Of a DNA stretch of 20,687 nucleotides, positions 7,212 through 14,463 are shown piece after piece. A program made the position numbers and the translations under genes. The notes beneath the pieces were generated by a model. The model was given only the letters and a program-made list of their open reading frames with translations, was not told where the DNA came from and did not search any database. Origin of the DNA: Actinomycetota bacterium (GTDB taxonomy: Bacteria; Actinomycetota; UBA4738); NCBI GenBank assembly GCA_005888465.1, contig VAYJ01000072.1:1-20687 (forward strand), written 5' to 3'. How positions within the stretch are numbered: the stretch's first letter is position 1; each line of letters begins with the position of its first letter.

Positions 7212-8054
7212 TCAGGCCCGCCGTCGCTGCGCGACGACGTTCAACAAGGCTATCAGCACGCCGAAGCCGAAGATCAGCGTGCCCATGACGAAGACCTGGG
7301 GTGGGATGCCCACCTTGACCGCGCCGTAGACCCACAAGGGGAAGGTCTGCGTGGTCCCCGCGTTGAAGTTCGTGATCACGAAGTCGTCGATCGACAGAGC
7401 GAACGCGAGCAGGCCCCCGGCGAGGATCCCTGCCCAGATCAGGGGCAGCGTCACCTTGGCGAACGTGATCCAGGGCCCGGCGCCCAGATCCTGCGCCGCC
7501 TCCTCGAGGTGGCGGTCGAACCCCGCGAGCCTTGCGCGCACCGTCACCGCCACGTACGCGATGTTGAACATCACGTGGGCAATGATGATCGTGAGGATCC
7601 CTCGCGGGACCCCGAACGAGACGAACAGCGAGAGCAGGGACGCCCCGAGGACGATCTCCGGAGCGGAGATGTTCATGAACAGGACGAAATCGCTGACCCC
7701 TCGCCCTCGGAACCGGTAACGCACGAGCGCCAGCGCAATGAGGGTCCCGAGGATCGACGCGATGACGGTACTGACCACGGCGATGAACAGTGAGTTCTTG
7801 AGTGCGGTCGTGAGATCCGGCTTGGCGAACAGGTGCGTGTAGCCGAACAGACTGAACCCCTGCCAGCGGAAGCTCACGCGCTTGGGGCCGCTCGCATTGA
7901 AGCCGTAGAGGATCATCACCAGGATCGGGAGGACCAGATAGAAGAGCACGAGGCCGGAGTAGACGGGGAGCACGAGCCGCGTCCACCGGCGCTTCGCACC
8001 GGCCGGCGCCAGCCCCGGGCCGCGACCCGTCTCTTGGGCGAGGACGACGCTCAC
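7212..8054 (-). CDS. potC: Polyamine ABC transporter permease PotC
   Basis: This is the second inner-membrane permease of a spermidine/putrescine-type ABC importer. The 280-residue protein has about six transmembrane segments and a binding-protein-dependent transport permease domain. The EAA loop that docks on the ATPase reads EEAAQDLGAGPWITFAKVTLP, followed by an AFALSIDDFVITNF stretch typical of PotC. The GTG start overlaps the stop of potB as GTGA, so translation is coupled. Upstream of the first helix lies a short basic cytoplasmic tail. It would pair with PotB in the membrane, with PotA as the ATPase. Confidence 0.9.
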   Translation of the reverse strand: MSVVLAQETGRGPGLAPAGAKRRWTRLVLPVYSGLVLFYLVLPILVMILYGFNASGPKRVSFRWQGFSLFGYTHLFAKPDLTTALKNSLFIAVVSTVIASILGTLIALALVRYRFRGRGVSDFVLFMNISAPEIVLGASLLSLFVSFGVPRGILTIIIAHVMFNIAYVAVTVRARLAGFDRHLEEAAQDLGAGPWITFAKVTLPLIWAGILAGGLLAFALSIDDFVITNFNAGTTQTFPLWVYGAVKVGIPPQVFVMGTLIFGFGVLIALLNVVAQRRRA

Positions 8055-8911
8055 ACGTACTCCTCGATGCTGCTGGCCCCGAGCACGCGGGCGTAGATGA
8101 AGATGCCGATGAGCAGGATTCCCATGAGAATGAACGAGAGCGCCGCCGCCACTGGGTAGTGGAAGTTCTGCAGGAACTCGAGCTGGATGATGTTGCCGAT
8201 CATCGTCGTGTTCGTCCCGCCCAGGATCGAGGCGTTCACGTAGTCGCCGACCGCCGGGACGAACGTGAGCAGGATGCCGGCGAACACCCCGGGGATCGAG
8301 AGCGGGAAGATCACGCGCAGGAAGACGTCCTTCTTGTTCGCGTAGAGGTCGCTCGCCGCCTCGACGACGCGCCGGTCGATCCGCTCCAGCGAGACGTACA
8401 GCGGTAAGGCCATGAACGGCAGGAAGTTGTAGGCGATGCCGCTGATCACCGCCGGCAGGATGTGCCAGCTCTTCAGGGTTCCGAAGACGATCCCGTCATC
8501 GGCCAGGATGAACTGCCAGGCGAGGGTCCGGATCACGAACGACACGAAGAAAGGAAGGAGCAGCAGGAACAGGAACGTGGTCTTGTGCCGGCCGCCGTGA
8601 AAGGCGATCCAGTACGCGAGCGGATAGCCGAAGAGGAGCGTGATGGCCGTGGCGATCGTGCCGAACGCAAACGACCGGACCATCTGTGGCCGGTACTGCT
8701 GGAACACCTCGATGTACCGGTGGAAGTGCCACGTCTGCGCGAACCCCCCTTCGAGGTTCCCTGTCTGCAGGGAGACGGACAGCATGAAGACGATCGGGAT
8801 GAGGAAGAAGACGAGCAACCAGAGGCCGCCGGGCATGATGAGCAGGTACGGCGCGAGCCGCTTGCCCAACCGGGTCTTCGGCTTGGCTAGCTGCTGTACA
8901 CCGGCTGCCAC
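8051..8911 (-). CDS. potB: Polyamine ABC transporter permease PotB
   Basis: This is the first permease subunit of the importer, about 286 residues with six predicted membrane spans. The first span follows KRLAPYLLIMPGG, and the EAA loop reads VVEAASDLYANKKDVFLRV. The DYVNASILGG segment is typical of PotB. The start is uncertain: GTG at 8911 overlaps the end of potD by 25 bases and TTG at 8869 avoids the overlap, but neither has a strong Shine-Dalgarno. The frame stays open further upstream only because it runs out of frame through potD. The end is firm: TGA overlapping the potC GTG. Tyr replaces the usual Gly of the EAA loop, which I recall in other actinobacterial PotB proteins. Confidence 0.87.
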   Translation of the reverse strand: MAAGVQQLAKPKTRLGKRLAPYLLIMPGGLWLLVFFLIPIVFMLSVSLQTGNLEGGFAQTWHFHRYIEVFQQYRPQMVRSFAFGTIATAITLLFGYPLAYWIAFHGGRHKTTFLFLLLLPFFVSFVIRTLAWQFILADDGIVFGTLKSWHILPAVISGIAYNFLPFMALPLYVSLERIDRRVVEAASDLYANKKDVFLRVIFPLSIPGVFAGILLTFVPAVGDYVNASILGGTNTTMIGNIIQLEFLQNFHYPVAAALSFILMGILLIGIFIYARVLGASSIEEYV

Positions 8912-10164
8912 ACGCTGTTCCAGTCGTCCTCTTCCTGAGTGTTCTTGAAGGCCTTGTACTGCCAGGCGTGGGCGAGGTCGTCCGCCGAGGGGAAGATGAG
9001 GGGGCTGTTCGCCACGGTCGGGTCCTTCAGCGTGTTCAGCACGTAGTCCTTGGCCGCCGGAACCGGCGTCACGTACCAGATGAAGTCCGCCATCATCCCG
9101 GCGATGTTCGGCTGGTAGACGAAGTTCATGTATGTGATCGCGTCGACCGGATGCTGCGCGTGCAGCGGGATGGCCATGTTGTCGTGCCAGTAGATCGGGC
9201 CCTCCTGGGGGAAGACGAACTTCATCTCCGGGAACCCGTCCCCCCCGAAGTCCTTGGAGGCGGCGGCGATGAAGACGTCGCCCGACCACGCCTGCGTGAT
9301 GACGGTGTCGCCGTTCTCCAGGGCATTGATGTAGCTCTGGTCGTAGAAGGAGCGGATGATGCCGGCATCCTTGGCCTGGGTGATGGGGGCTGCCGCCTGC
9401 CGCCACTGGTCGGGAGTGGCCTTGTTCGGGTCGATGCCCAGCGAGGCAAGCGCCGGGCACGGCAGGTCCTGGTTGTTGGAGAACATCCCGACCTTCCCCT
9501 TGTAGGCCGGGTTAAGCAGGTCCTTGAAGCTGGTGGGGGGGGTCTTGATGACCTTCGAGTTGTAGCCAATGCCGGTGAAACCCGATTGCCAAGTCACCGT
9601 GTACTTGTTCCCGGGATCGTAAACGGGATTCTTCGTCTTGGGGTCGGCGTTCGCGTCCCAGTTCGGCAAGTACTTGTGGTCGAGCGGGGTGAGGTACCCC
9701 AGCCGGATCAGCCGCTCGATGCCGCCTCCGTTCGTGATGACGATCAGGTCGTACCCGGTGTCCTGGCCGGCCTGGAGCACCGGGATGATCTTCGCGAGGA
9801 ACGGGTCGTTGTCGTTGATGACCGTCTTGTAGTTGACCTTGATGCCGGTCTCCTTGGTGAACTCCTTCAGCGAGGGGCTGTTGCCCTTGCTGTCGACGTC
9901 GATGTAGGCCTCCCAGTTGGCGAAATTCAGGACGCCGGCCGGCGTGCCGTCGCCGTAGATCTTCGTGAAGTCGAAGGTCGACGGCGTCGGGCTCGCCTTC
10001 GCCTGGCCCTTCACCCCGCACGCCGACAGGAACGCCGCGAGGCCGAGCGAGCCCGCCCCCACGCCGGCGTACTTGAGCGCATCACGCCGGGAAAGGCGGC
10101 GTTGAGTCAGGCCTCGAAGGAGCGCGGGGTCCATGGGGACGCGAGGGTCCGGGTAGTCGCTCAC
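8887..10164 (-). CDS. potD: Polyamine-binding lipoprotein PotD (Tat-type signal)
   Basis: This is the extracytoplasmic substrate-binding protein of the importer. From the GTG at 10164 it has 425 residues. The leader carries the twin-arginine-like stretch RRLSRRDALKY (22-32), a hydrophobic core, and lipobox LSAC ending at Cys49, so it is probably exported folded and lipid-anchored. FANWEAYID just after the linker matches the ligand-pocket strand of the PotD/PotF family. QAWSGD and YWHDNMAIP further along are also typical; the acidic and tryptophan residues there usually hold amine groups. GTG 10164 is chosen because GGAGGAGGA lies directly upstream and the stop of potA overlaps it as GTGA; the ATG at 10179 sits inside that Shine-Dalgarno. 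Whether the ligand is putrescine, spermidine or another diamine is not decidable here. Confidence 0.9.
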   Translation of the reverse strand: MSDYPDPRVPMDPALLRGLTQRRLSRRDALKYAGVGAGSLGLAAFLSACGVKGQAKASPTPSTFDFTKIYGDGTPAGVLNFANWEAYIDVDSKGNSPSLKEFTKETGIKVNYKTVINDNDPFLAKIIPVLQAGQDTGYDLIVITNGGGIERLIRLGYLTPLDHKYLPNWDANADPKTKNPVYDPGNKYTVTWQSGFTGIGYNSKVIKTPPTSFKDLLNPAYKGKVGMFSNNQDLPCPALASLGIDPNKATPDQWRQAAAPITQAKDAGIIRSFYDQSYINALENGDTVITQAWSGDVFIAAASKDFGGDGFPEMKFVFPQEGPIYWHDNMAIPLHAQHPVDAITYMNFVYQPNIAGMMADFIWYVTPVPAAKDYVLNTLKDPTVANSPLIFPSADDLAHAWQYKAFKNTQEEDDWNSVWQPVYSS

Positions 10165-11282
10165 TGTTCCTCCTCCCATTCGGCGAGAGGCGCCGAGGGT
10201 TGTACGACGAAGGTGTGTTCCGGTCGCCAGAGCAGGCGCACGCGCTCTCCCTCGCGCGGCGCCGGTTCAGCCCCGAGGTTCTGCGCATAGACCGTCAGGG
10301 TCGAGTCGGCGGGGCCGTTCACGGTGTACTGGTGACTGACCCCGACGAAGGTCGAGACGCGGAGGGTTCCGCTCACGCTGTTCCAGCCGGCGGGCGGATC
10401 GCCCTCGTCGGCCTCGAGCTTGATCTTCTCCGGACGGACCCCGACCTTCACGGTGGGGCCCTGCCCGTCCAGGCGGGCGGTCGGCACCCGCACGGTCGAC
10501 CCGCCGGCGACCCCGACGTTCGCGAGCTCGCTCGAACGATCCAGGATCTGGCCCTCCAGCAGGTTGGAGGCGCCGAGGAACCCGGCGACGAACTCGGTCG
10601 CGGGGCTCTCGTACATCCGCTCCGGGACGTCCAGCTGCTCGATCCGGCCGTGGCGCATGACGGCCAGGCGGTTCGACATCGTCATCGCTTCCTCCTGGTC
10701 GTGCGTGACGTAGAGGAACGTGATGCCGACCTCCTGCTGGATGCGCTTCAGCTCGAGCTGCATCTGCTTGCGGAGCTTCAGGTCAAGGGCGCCGAGCGGC
10801 TCGTCCAGGAGCAGTAGCCGGGGCCGGTTCACGAGCGCGCGCGCGAGCGCCACGCGCTGCTGCTGGCCGCCGGAGAGCTGCGTGGGCTTGCGCGTGTCGA
10901 AGCCCGGCAGGTCGACCAGGTCGAGCGACTCCTTCACGCGCCGCTGGACCTCCGACCTGTCGACCTTCTTGCGACGGAGCCCGAACGCGATGTTCTCGAA
11001 GATCGAGAGGTGCGGGAAGAGCGCGTAGGACTGGAAGACCGTGTTCACGTTGCGGCGGTACGGAGGCAGGTTGGTGACGTCGCCGCCGCCGAGCGAGATC
11101 CCCCCGGCAGACGGCTCCTCGAACCCGCCGATCATCCGGAGCGTCGTCGTCTTGCCGCATCCCGACGGCCCCAGCAGGCTGAAGAACTCGCCCTGCTGGA
11201 TCTCGAGATGCAGGTCGTCGACCGCCTTGACCTCGCCGAAGCGCTTCGTGACCCCTTCCAGGCGGACGTCGACGTCAGGCAT
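10161..11282 (-). CDS. potA: Polyamine ABC transporter ATPase PotA
   Basis: This is the cytoplasmic ATP-hydrolysing subunit and the first gene of the importer operon. The 373-residue product has all ABC motifs: Walker A GPSGCGKT (38-45), Q-loop FQSYALFP (83-90), signature LSGGQQQR (136-143), Walker B LLLLDEP (156-162) and switch histidine YVTHDQ (191-196). A TOBE regulatory domain occupies the C-terminal third (about 280-365). ATG 11282 is preceded by a modest GGTGAG. The promoter should lie in 11283-11413, shared with the divergent dehydrogenase gene, where a TTTGTACA element occurs. Potd, potB and potC follow with short overlaps, giving the order A-D-B-C rather than the E. coli A-B-C-D. Confidence 0.92.
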   Translation of the reverse strand: MPDVDVRLEGVTKRFGEVKAVDDLHLEIQQGEFFSLLGPSGCGKTTTLRMIGGFEEPSAGGISLGGGDVTNLPPYRRNVNTVFQSYALFPHLSIFENIAFGLRRKKVDRSEVQRRVKESLDLVDLPGFDTRKPTQLSGGQQQRVALARALVNRPRLLLLDEPLGALDLKLRKQMQLELKRIQQEVGITFLYVTHDQEEAMTMSNRLAVMRHGRIEQLDVPERMYESPATEFVAGFLGASNLLEGQILDRSSELANVGVAGGSTVRVPTARLDGQGPTVKVGVRPEKIKLEADEGDPPAGWNSVSGTLRVSTFVGVSHQYTVNGPADSTLTVYAQNLGAEPAPREGERVRLLWRPEHTFVVQPSAPLAEWEEEQ

Positions 11283-11413
11283 GTGCGCTCACCAAGCCGA
11301 AGCCTACCGCGAGCGGGCTGAGCAGGGGCGACCTCCGAGCGGGTGAAAGGTCGATGGACGCTTTGTACAGGCGGGCGGCACCGCACGATCGATTCGGCCA
11401 ACAGACTGGCCTC
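11283..11413. promoter_or_regulatory. Divergent control region between potA operon and dehydrogenase gene
   Basis: These 131 bases hold the start-site regions of two outward-facing transcription units: potA-D-B-C-aminotransferase to the left and the saccharopine/lysine dehydrogenase-like gene to the right. The clearest internal element is GCTTTGTACA at 11360-11369, also found in reverse orientation in the pucR/gabT control region. I see no convincing sigma-70 -35/-10 pair in either direction, and no terminator-like hairpin. Confidence 0.5.
11360..11369 (+). promoter_or_regulatory. Candidate shared operator element GCTTTGTACA
   Basis: This exact 10-mer is repeated in inverse orientation at 17601-17610. 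The two copies sit in the two divergent intergenic regions of the window, and I noticed TTTGTACA nowhere else. It lies about 45 bases before the dehydrogenase ATG and 77 bases before the potA ATG. Control by the PucR-type regulator is inferred from its presence beside that gene. Confidence 0.4.
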
Positions 11414-12577
11414 ATGCGGGCGATCGTCGTCGGCGGCGCGGGTGCGATGGGCCACATCGTCGTCCGCGACCTGGCGCGTTCGCCCGGCGTCGAGCTGGTC
11501 ACGGTCGCCGACCTTGACGCGGAGCGAGCCGCGCAGGTCGCCGCCGCGACAGCCAAGGAGAGCGCAGGCGCCGAGATCCGGTCAGCCGGGGCGAACGTCG
11601 CCGACCCCGCCTTCCCCGACCTCCTAGCAGGCCACGATGTCTGCATCGCCTCTGTGGCCTACAGGCTCAACCTGCACATCGTCCAGGCGTGCCTCACGGC
11701 CGGCTGTCACTACGTGGACCTGGGTGGTCTTTTCCACGTCGCCCGCAAGACGCTGGAGTTCGACGAGCGCTTTCGGCAGGCGAACCTTACCGGCGTGACC
11801 TGCATGGGCGGCAGTCCCGGGATCACGAACCTGCTCGCCGTGATGGGGGCCCGCGAGCTCGACCCGAACTCCGTCACCGCGATCCATGTCCGGCTCGGCG
11901 CGACCGACCCCTCCATCGCCGGCCTGCCGCTCCCGATCCCCTACTCGCTCGAGACCCTGCTCGACGAGTTCTCGGTCCCGGCGATGGCGTATCGCGATGG
12001 CGCCTTCCAGGAGGTCGAACCGCTCAGCGAACCCGAGCCCGTCGACTTCCCCGAGCCCGTCGGGCATCGGACAGCATTCACCACCCTGCACTCCGAGGTG
12101 GCGACGCTCCCGCGAGCGTTCCCCACGGTCAGCGAGGTCACGTTCAAGATCTCGTTCGAACCCGGCTTCGCCGAACGCCTCCAGACGCTCACGGCGATCG
12201 GCCTCGCCTCGACCGACCCTATCGACGTCAAGGGAACGCTCGTCAAACCGAGAGACGTCCTCCTCGAGCTCGGACGAGCCCTCCCCCAGGCCGAGGGCAC
12301 GGAGGACACGGAGTGTCTCCGCGTGGTCCTCACCGGGACCCGCGACAAGGAACCGGCCACGGTGATCGCGCAGTCCCTCGTCACCCCCGATAGGGCATGG
12401 GGCGTCGGCGGCGGCGGTGTTGACACGGGCGTCCCTCCCTCGATCGTCGCGCAGATGATCGCCGTCGGCGAAGTGAAGGGACCCGGCATGTCCGCGCCCG
12501 AAGAGGCCGTCGACCCGGACCGGTTCTTCGCTCGGATCGCCGAACGCGGCGTCACGTACTCGCTTCACGTCGCTTGA
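11414..12577 (+). CDS. Saccharopine dehydrogenase-family oxidoreductase, lysine 6-dehydrogenase-like
   Basis: This is a 387-residue NAD(P)-dependent oxidoreductase. The N-terminus has the dinucleotide motif GGAGAMG (about 6-12) with an acidic VADLDAE end of strand 2, favouring NAD. The middle has CLTAGCHYVDLGG and GGSPGITNLLAVMGA, the core of the saccharopine dehydrogenase family. The layout through IPYSLETLLDEF and EVEPLSEPEPVDFPEPVG resembles bacterial lysine 6-dehydrogenase, which oxidises lysine to allysine. Carboxynorspermidine synthase belongs to the same superfamily and would also suit a polyamine locus. ATG 11414 places the Rossmann motif at the usual distance from the N-terminus; an in-frame ATG at 11354 would put 20 unlike residues in front. 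It is divergent from potA and convergent with the DCC-type gene. Family assignment is good, reaction uncertain. Confidence 0.78.
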   Translation: MRAIVVGGAGAMGHIVVRDLARSPGVELVTVADLDAERAAQVAAATAKESAGAEIRSAGANVADPAFPDLLAGHDVCIASVAYRLNLHIVQACLTAGCHYVDLGGLFHVARKTLEFDERFRQANLTGVTCMGGSPGITNLLAVMGARELDPNSVTAIHVRLGATDPSIAGLPLPIPYSLETLLDEFSVPAMAYRDGAFQEVEPLSEPEPVDFPEPVGHRTAFTTLHSEVATLPRAFPTVSEVTFKISFEPGFAERLQTLTAIGLASTDPIDVKGTLVKPRDVLLELGRALPQAEGTEDTECLRVVLTGTRDKEPATVIAQSLVTPDRAWGVGGGGVDTGVPPSIVAQMIAVGEVKGPGMSAPEEAVDPDRFFARIAERGVTYSLHVA

Positions 12578-12601
12578 AGCCGGCGAGACAACTCGGAGGC
12601 C

Positions 12602-13003
12602 TCAGCCCTGCTGCCGGGGAGTGTGCTTTCCAGGATCGATCGAGCAGGCCTTCGCGCCAACGAGTGTTCCCAACGCGTCGCGGTGGCCTGCGACCCAGCG
12701 ATACGCGCGGGCAATGACGTGCGGAAACGCTCCGGCGATGGCTGCGGGCCCAGCACCGCCACGAAGCAACCGAAGGAGTGGAGGCAGGGCGGCTCCCCCG
12801 GAATACACCTGCCCAGCTTCGGTCACGAGACGCCATGATGCGGCCCGTTCCTCCGTGCTGACCCCGGGAAGCAGGTCGGCAGCAGCTCCGTCCTGCAGCG
12901 CCACGGGCCGGAGACGTCGCCGCCGATCCCAGACGAGGATGCGGGCGAGGGCCCACCTGCAAAAACCGCAGTCAGCGTCGTAGACGAGGACGGCGTTCTT
13001 CAC
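12602..13003 (-). CDS. DCC-family (DUF393) thiol protein
   Basis: This is a 133-residue protein beginning MKNAVLVYDADCGFCRWAL. The D-x-D-C-x-x-C stretch at the N-terminus (Cys12 and Cys15) is the defining motif of the DCC/DUF393 family, predicted thioredoxin-like proteins of unknown cellular role. A mid-protein GGAALPPLLRLL helix is also usual in the family. The GTG at 13003 lies 12 bases after the upstream aldehyde dehydrogenase stop, so it is probably the last gene of the pucR-patD-aldehyde dehydrogenase operon. No strong Shine-Dalgarno is visible, which suggests translational coupling. It converges on the dehydrogenase gene with 24 bases between stops. A redox link to the aldehyde dehydrogenase cysteine chemistry is conceivable but unsupported. 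Confidence 0.75.
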   Translation of the reverse strand: MKNAVLVYDADCGFCRWALARILVWDRRRRLRPVALQDGAAADLLPGVSTEERAASWRLVTEAGQVYSGGAALPPLLRLLRGGAGPAAIAGAFPHVIARAYRWVAGHRDALGTLVGAKACSIDPGKHTPRQQG

Positions 13004-13015
13004 GACGCCGCGAGA

Positions 13016-14440
13016 CTACAGCGGTACGTGCGACAGGACCATGATGCGAGGCTCGGTCATCTCGTCCATCGCCCAGCGGAGTCCCTCGCGGCCGTAGCCG
13101 GATTCCTTCGCGCCGCCGTAGGGCATCTGGTCGGCGCGGAAGGCGGAGACGTCGTTCACGATCACGCCGCCGACCTCGAGCTCGCGGTGGGCGAGCATCG
13201 CGCGTTCGATCGATGAGGTGAAGACGCCGGCTTGCAGGCCGTAGACCGAGTTGTTGACCTCGGCGAGCGCCTGTTCGAAGGTCTCGTACTTCTGGACGGT
13301 GATCACGGGTCCGAAGATCTCCTCGCAGCGGACCCTCATCTCCTGCGTGGTGTTCGCGAGGATCGTGGGGTTGTAGATCGATCCGGTCGTCGTGCCGCCG
13401 GTGAGGATCTCGGCTCCCTGGGACACGGCTTCCTTCACCCAGGCGTCGATGCGTTCCAGGGATCCCTTGTCGATGACCGGGCCGACGTCCACAGTGGGGT
13501 CGAGGGGGTCGCCGACCTTGAGGGATTCGACCTGCTTGATCAGCCGCGTGACGAAGTCGTCGTAGATCTCCGACTGGACCAGCACGCGCTGGACGGAGAT
13601 ACACGACTGGCCGGCCTGGTAGTAGCCGCCCACCGCGACGCGGGCGGCGGCGTGGTCGAGGTCGGCGTCGGAGTGGACGATCACGCCGGCGTTACCGCCG
13701 AGCTCGAGGGTCGCGTGCTTGTGGGGGTCGAGCGACTTGAGTCGCCAGCCGATGCCGGAGCCGGTGAACGAGAGCTTCTTGAAGCGGCGGTCCTCGACGA
13801 GCTTCTGCGCGCGCTCACCGGAGATGGGCAGGACCGACAGCATGCCCTTCGGCAGGTCGGTCTCATCCACCAGCTCCGCGAGGGCGAGGGCCCCGAGCGG
13901 GGTGACACCGGCCGGCTTCACGACGATAGGGGCGCCGACCGCGAGCGCGGGCGCGATCTTGTGGGCGACCAGGTTGACCGGGAAGTTGAACGGGCTGATG
14001 CCGAGGACGGGGCCGTAGGCGAAGCGCCGGATGATGCCGGCCCTTGAGCCGAGGGACTGCTCGGTGTCCAGGGACAGGAACTCGCCGTTCATCCGGCGGC
14101 TCTCCTCGGCGGCCCACCGGAACGTCGAGATCGCGCGGGTCACCTCGACCTTCGACCACTTGAGGGGCTTGCCGCCCTCGCGCGCGACGACCTCGGCCAG
14201 CTCGTCGACGCGCTCGGCGATGCGCCGGCTGACGTGCATGAGCGCCTCTGACCGAACGTAGGTGGGGAGGTGGCGGGATTCCTTGAAGGTCTCTACCGCC
14301 GCGACGACCGCGTCCTCCACGTCCTTGTCGGTGGGCACGCCGAGCGTCGCGACGACGCTGTCGTCGTAGGGGCTGTGGACGTCGAGCGTCCCTTCGCCGG
14401 TTCGCCACTCGCCCGCGACGTAGAACGGCTTGATCGTCAT
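13016..14440 (-). CDS. Aldehyde dehydrogenase superfamily protein (candidate succinate-semialdehyde dehydrogenase)
   Basis: This is a 474-residue NAD(P)-dependent aldehyde dehydrogenase with catalytic Cys280 in YYQAGQSCIS, general-base Glu246 in LELGGN, and oxyanion Asn152 in ISPFNFP. The EIFGPV and MPYGGAKESGYGREG stretches near the C-terminus are normal for the fold. The GQSCISVQRV and RADQMPYGG segments put it in the branch containing lactaldehyde- and glyceraldehyde-3-phosphate-type enzymes, not with the PatD-like neighbour. The obvious missing step in the cluster is succinate semialdehyde to succinate after GabT; allysine oxidation is an alternative given the lysine dehydrogenase-like gene. 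ATG 14440 is preceded by AAGGAG at good spacing. It lies 23 bases after patD in the same operon. Substrate is inferred from context only. Confidence 0.85.
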   Translation of the reverse strand: MTIKPFYVAGEWRTGEGTLDVHSPYDDSVVATLGVPTDKDVEDAVVAAVETFKESRHLPTYVRSEALMHVSRRIAERVDELAEVVAREGGKPLKWSKVEVTRAISTFRWAAEESRRMNGEFLSLDTEQSLGSRAGIIRRFAYGPVLGISPFNFPVNLVAHKIAPALAVGAPIVVKPAGVTPLGALALAELVDETDLPKGMLSVLPISGERAQKLVEDRRFKKLSFTGSGIGWRLKSLDPHKHATLELGGNAGVIVHSDADLDHAAARVAVGGYYQAGQSCISVQRVLVQSEIYDDFVTRLIKQVESLKVGDPLDPTVDVGPVIDKGSLERIDAWVKEAVSQGAEILTGGTTTGSIYNPTILANTTQEMRVRCEEIFGPVITVQKYETFEQALAEVNNSVYGLQAGVFTSSIERAMLAHRELEVGGVIVNDVSAFRADQMPYGGAKESGYGREGLRWAMDEMTEPRIMVLSHVPL

Positions 14441-14463
14441 CGTCGCTCCTTCGTTGGTGCGCG

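Noticed and set aside
8051..8911. Tyr in place of the usual Gly in the EAA loop of PotB as a defect.
   Set aside because: I recall DLYA in this loop in other actinobacterial PotB proteins, and the rest of the loop is well conserved, so it is probably a normal variant.
12154..12163. GTTCGAACCC resembling a tRNA T-arm.
   Set aside because: It encodes part of a conserved stretch of the dehydrogenase, and no matching acceptor, D-arm or anticodon structure is visible around it.
12596..12603. GAGGCCTC palindrome between two convergent genes as a terminator.
   Set aside because: The palindrome has no loop, the stem would be very short, and no T-run follows on either strand.
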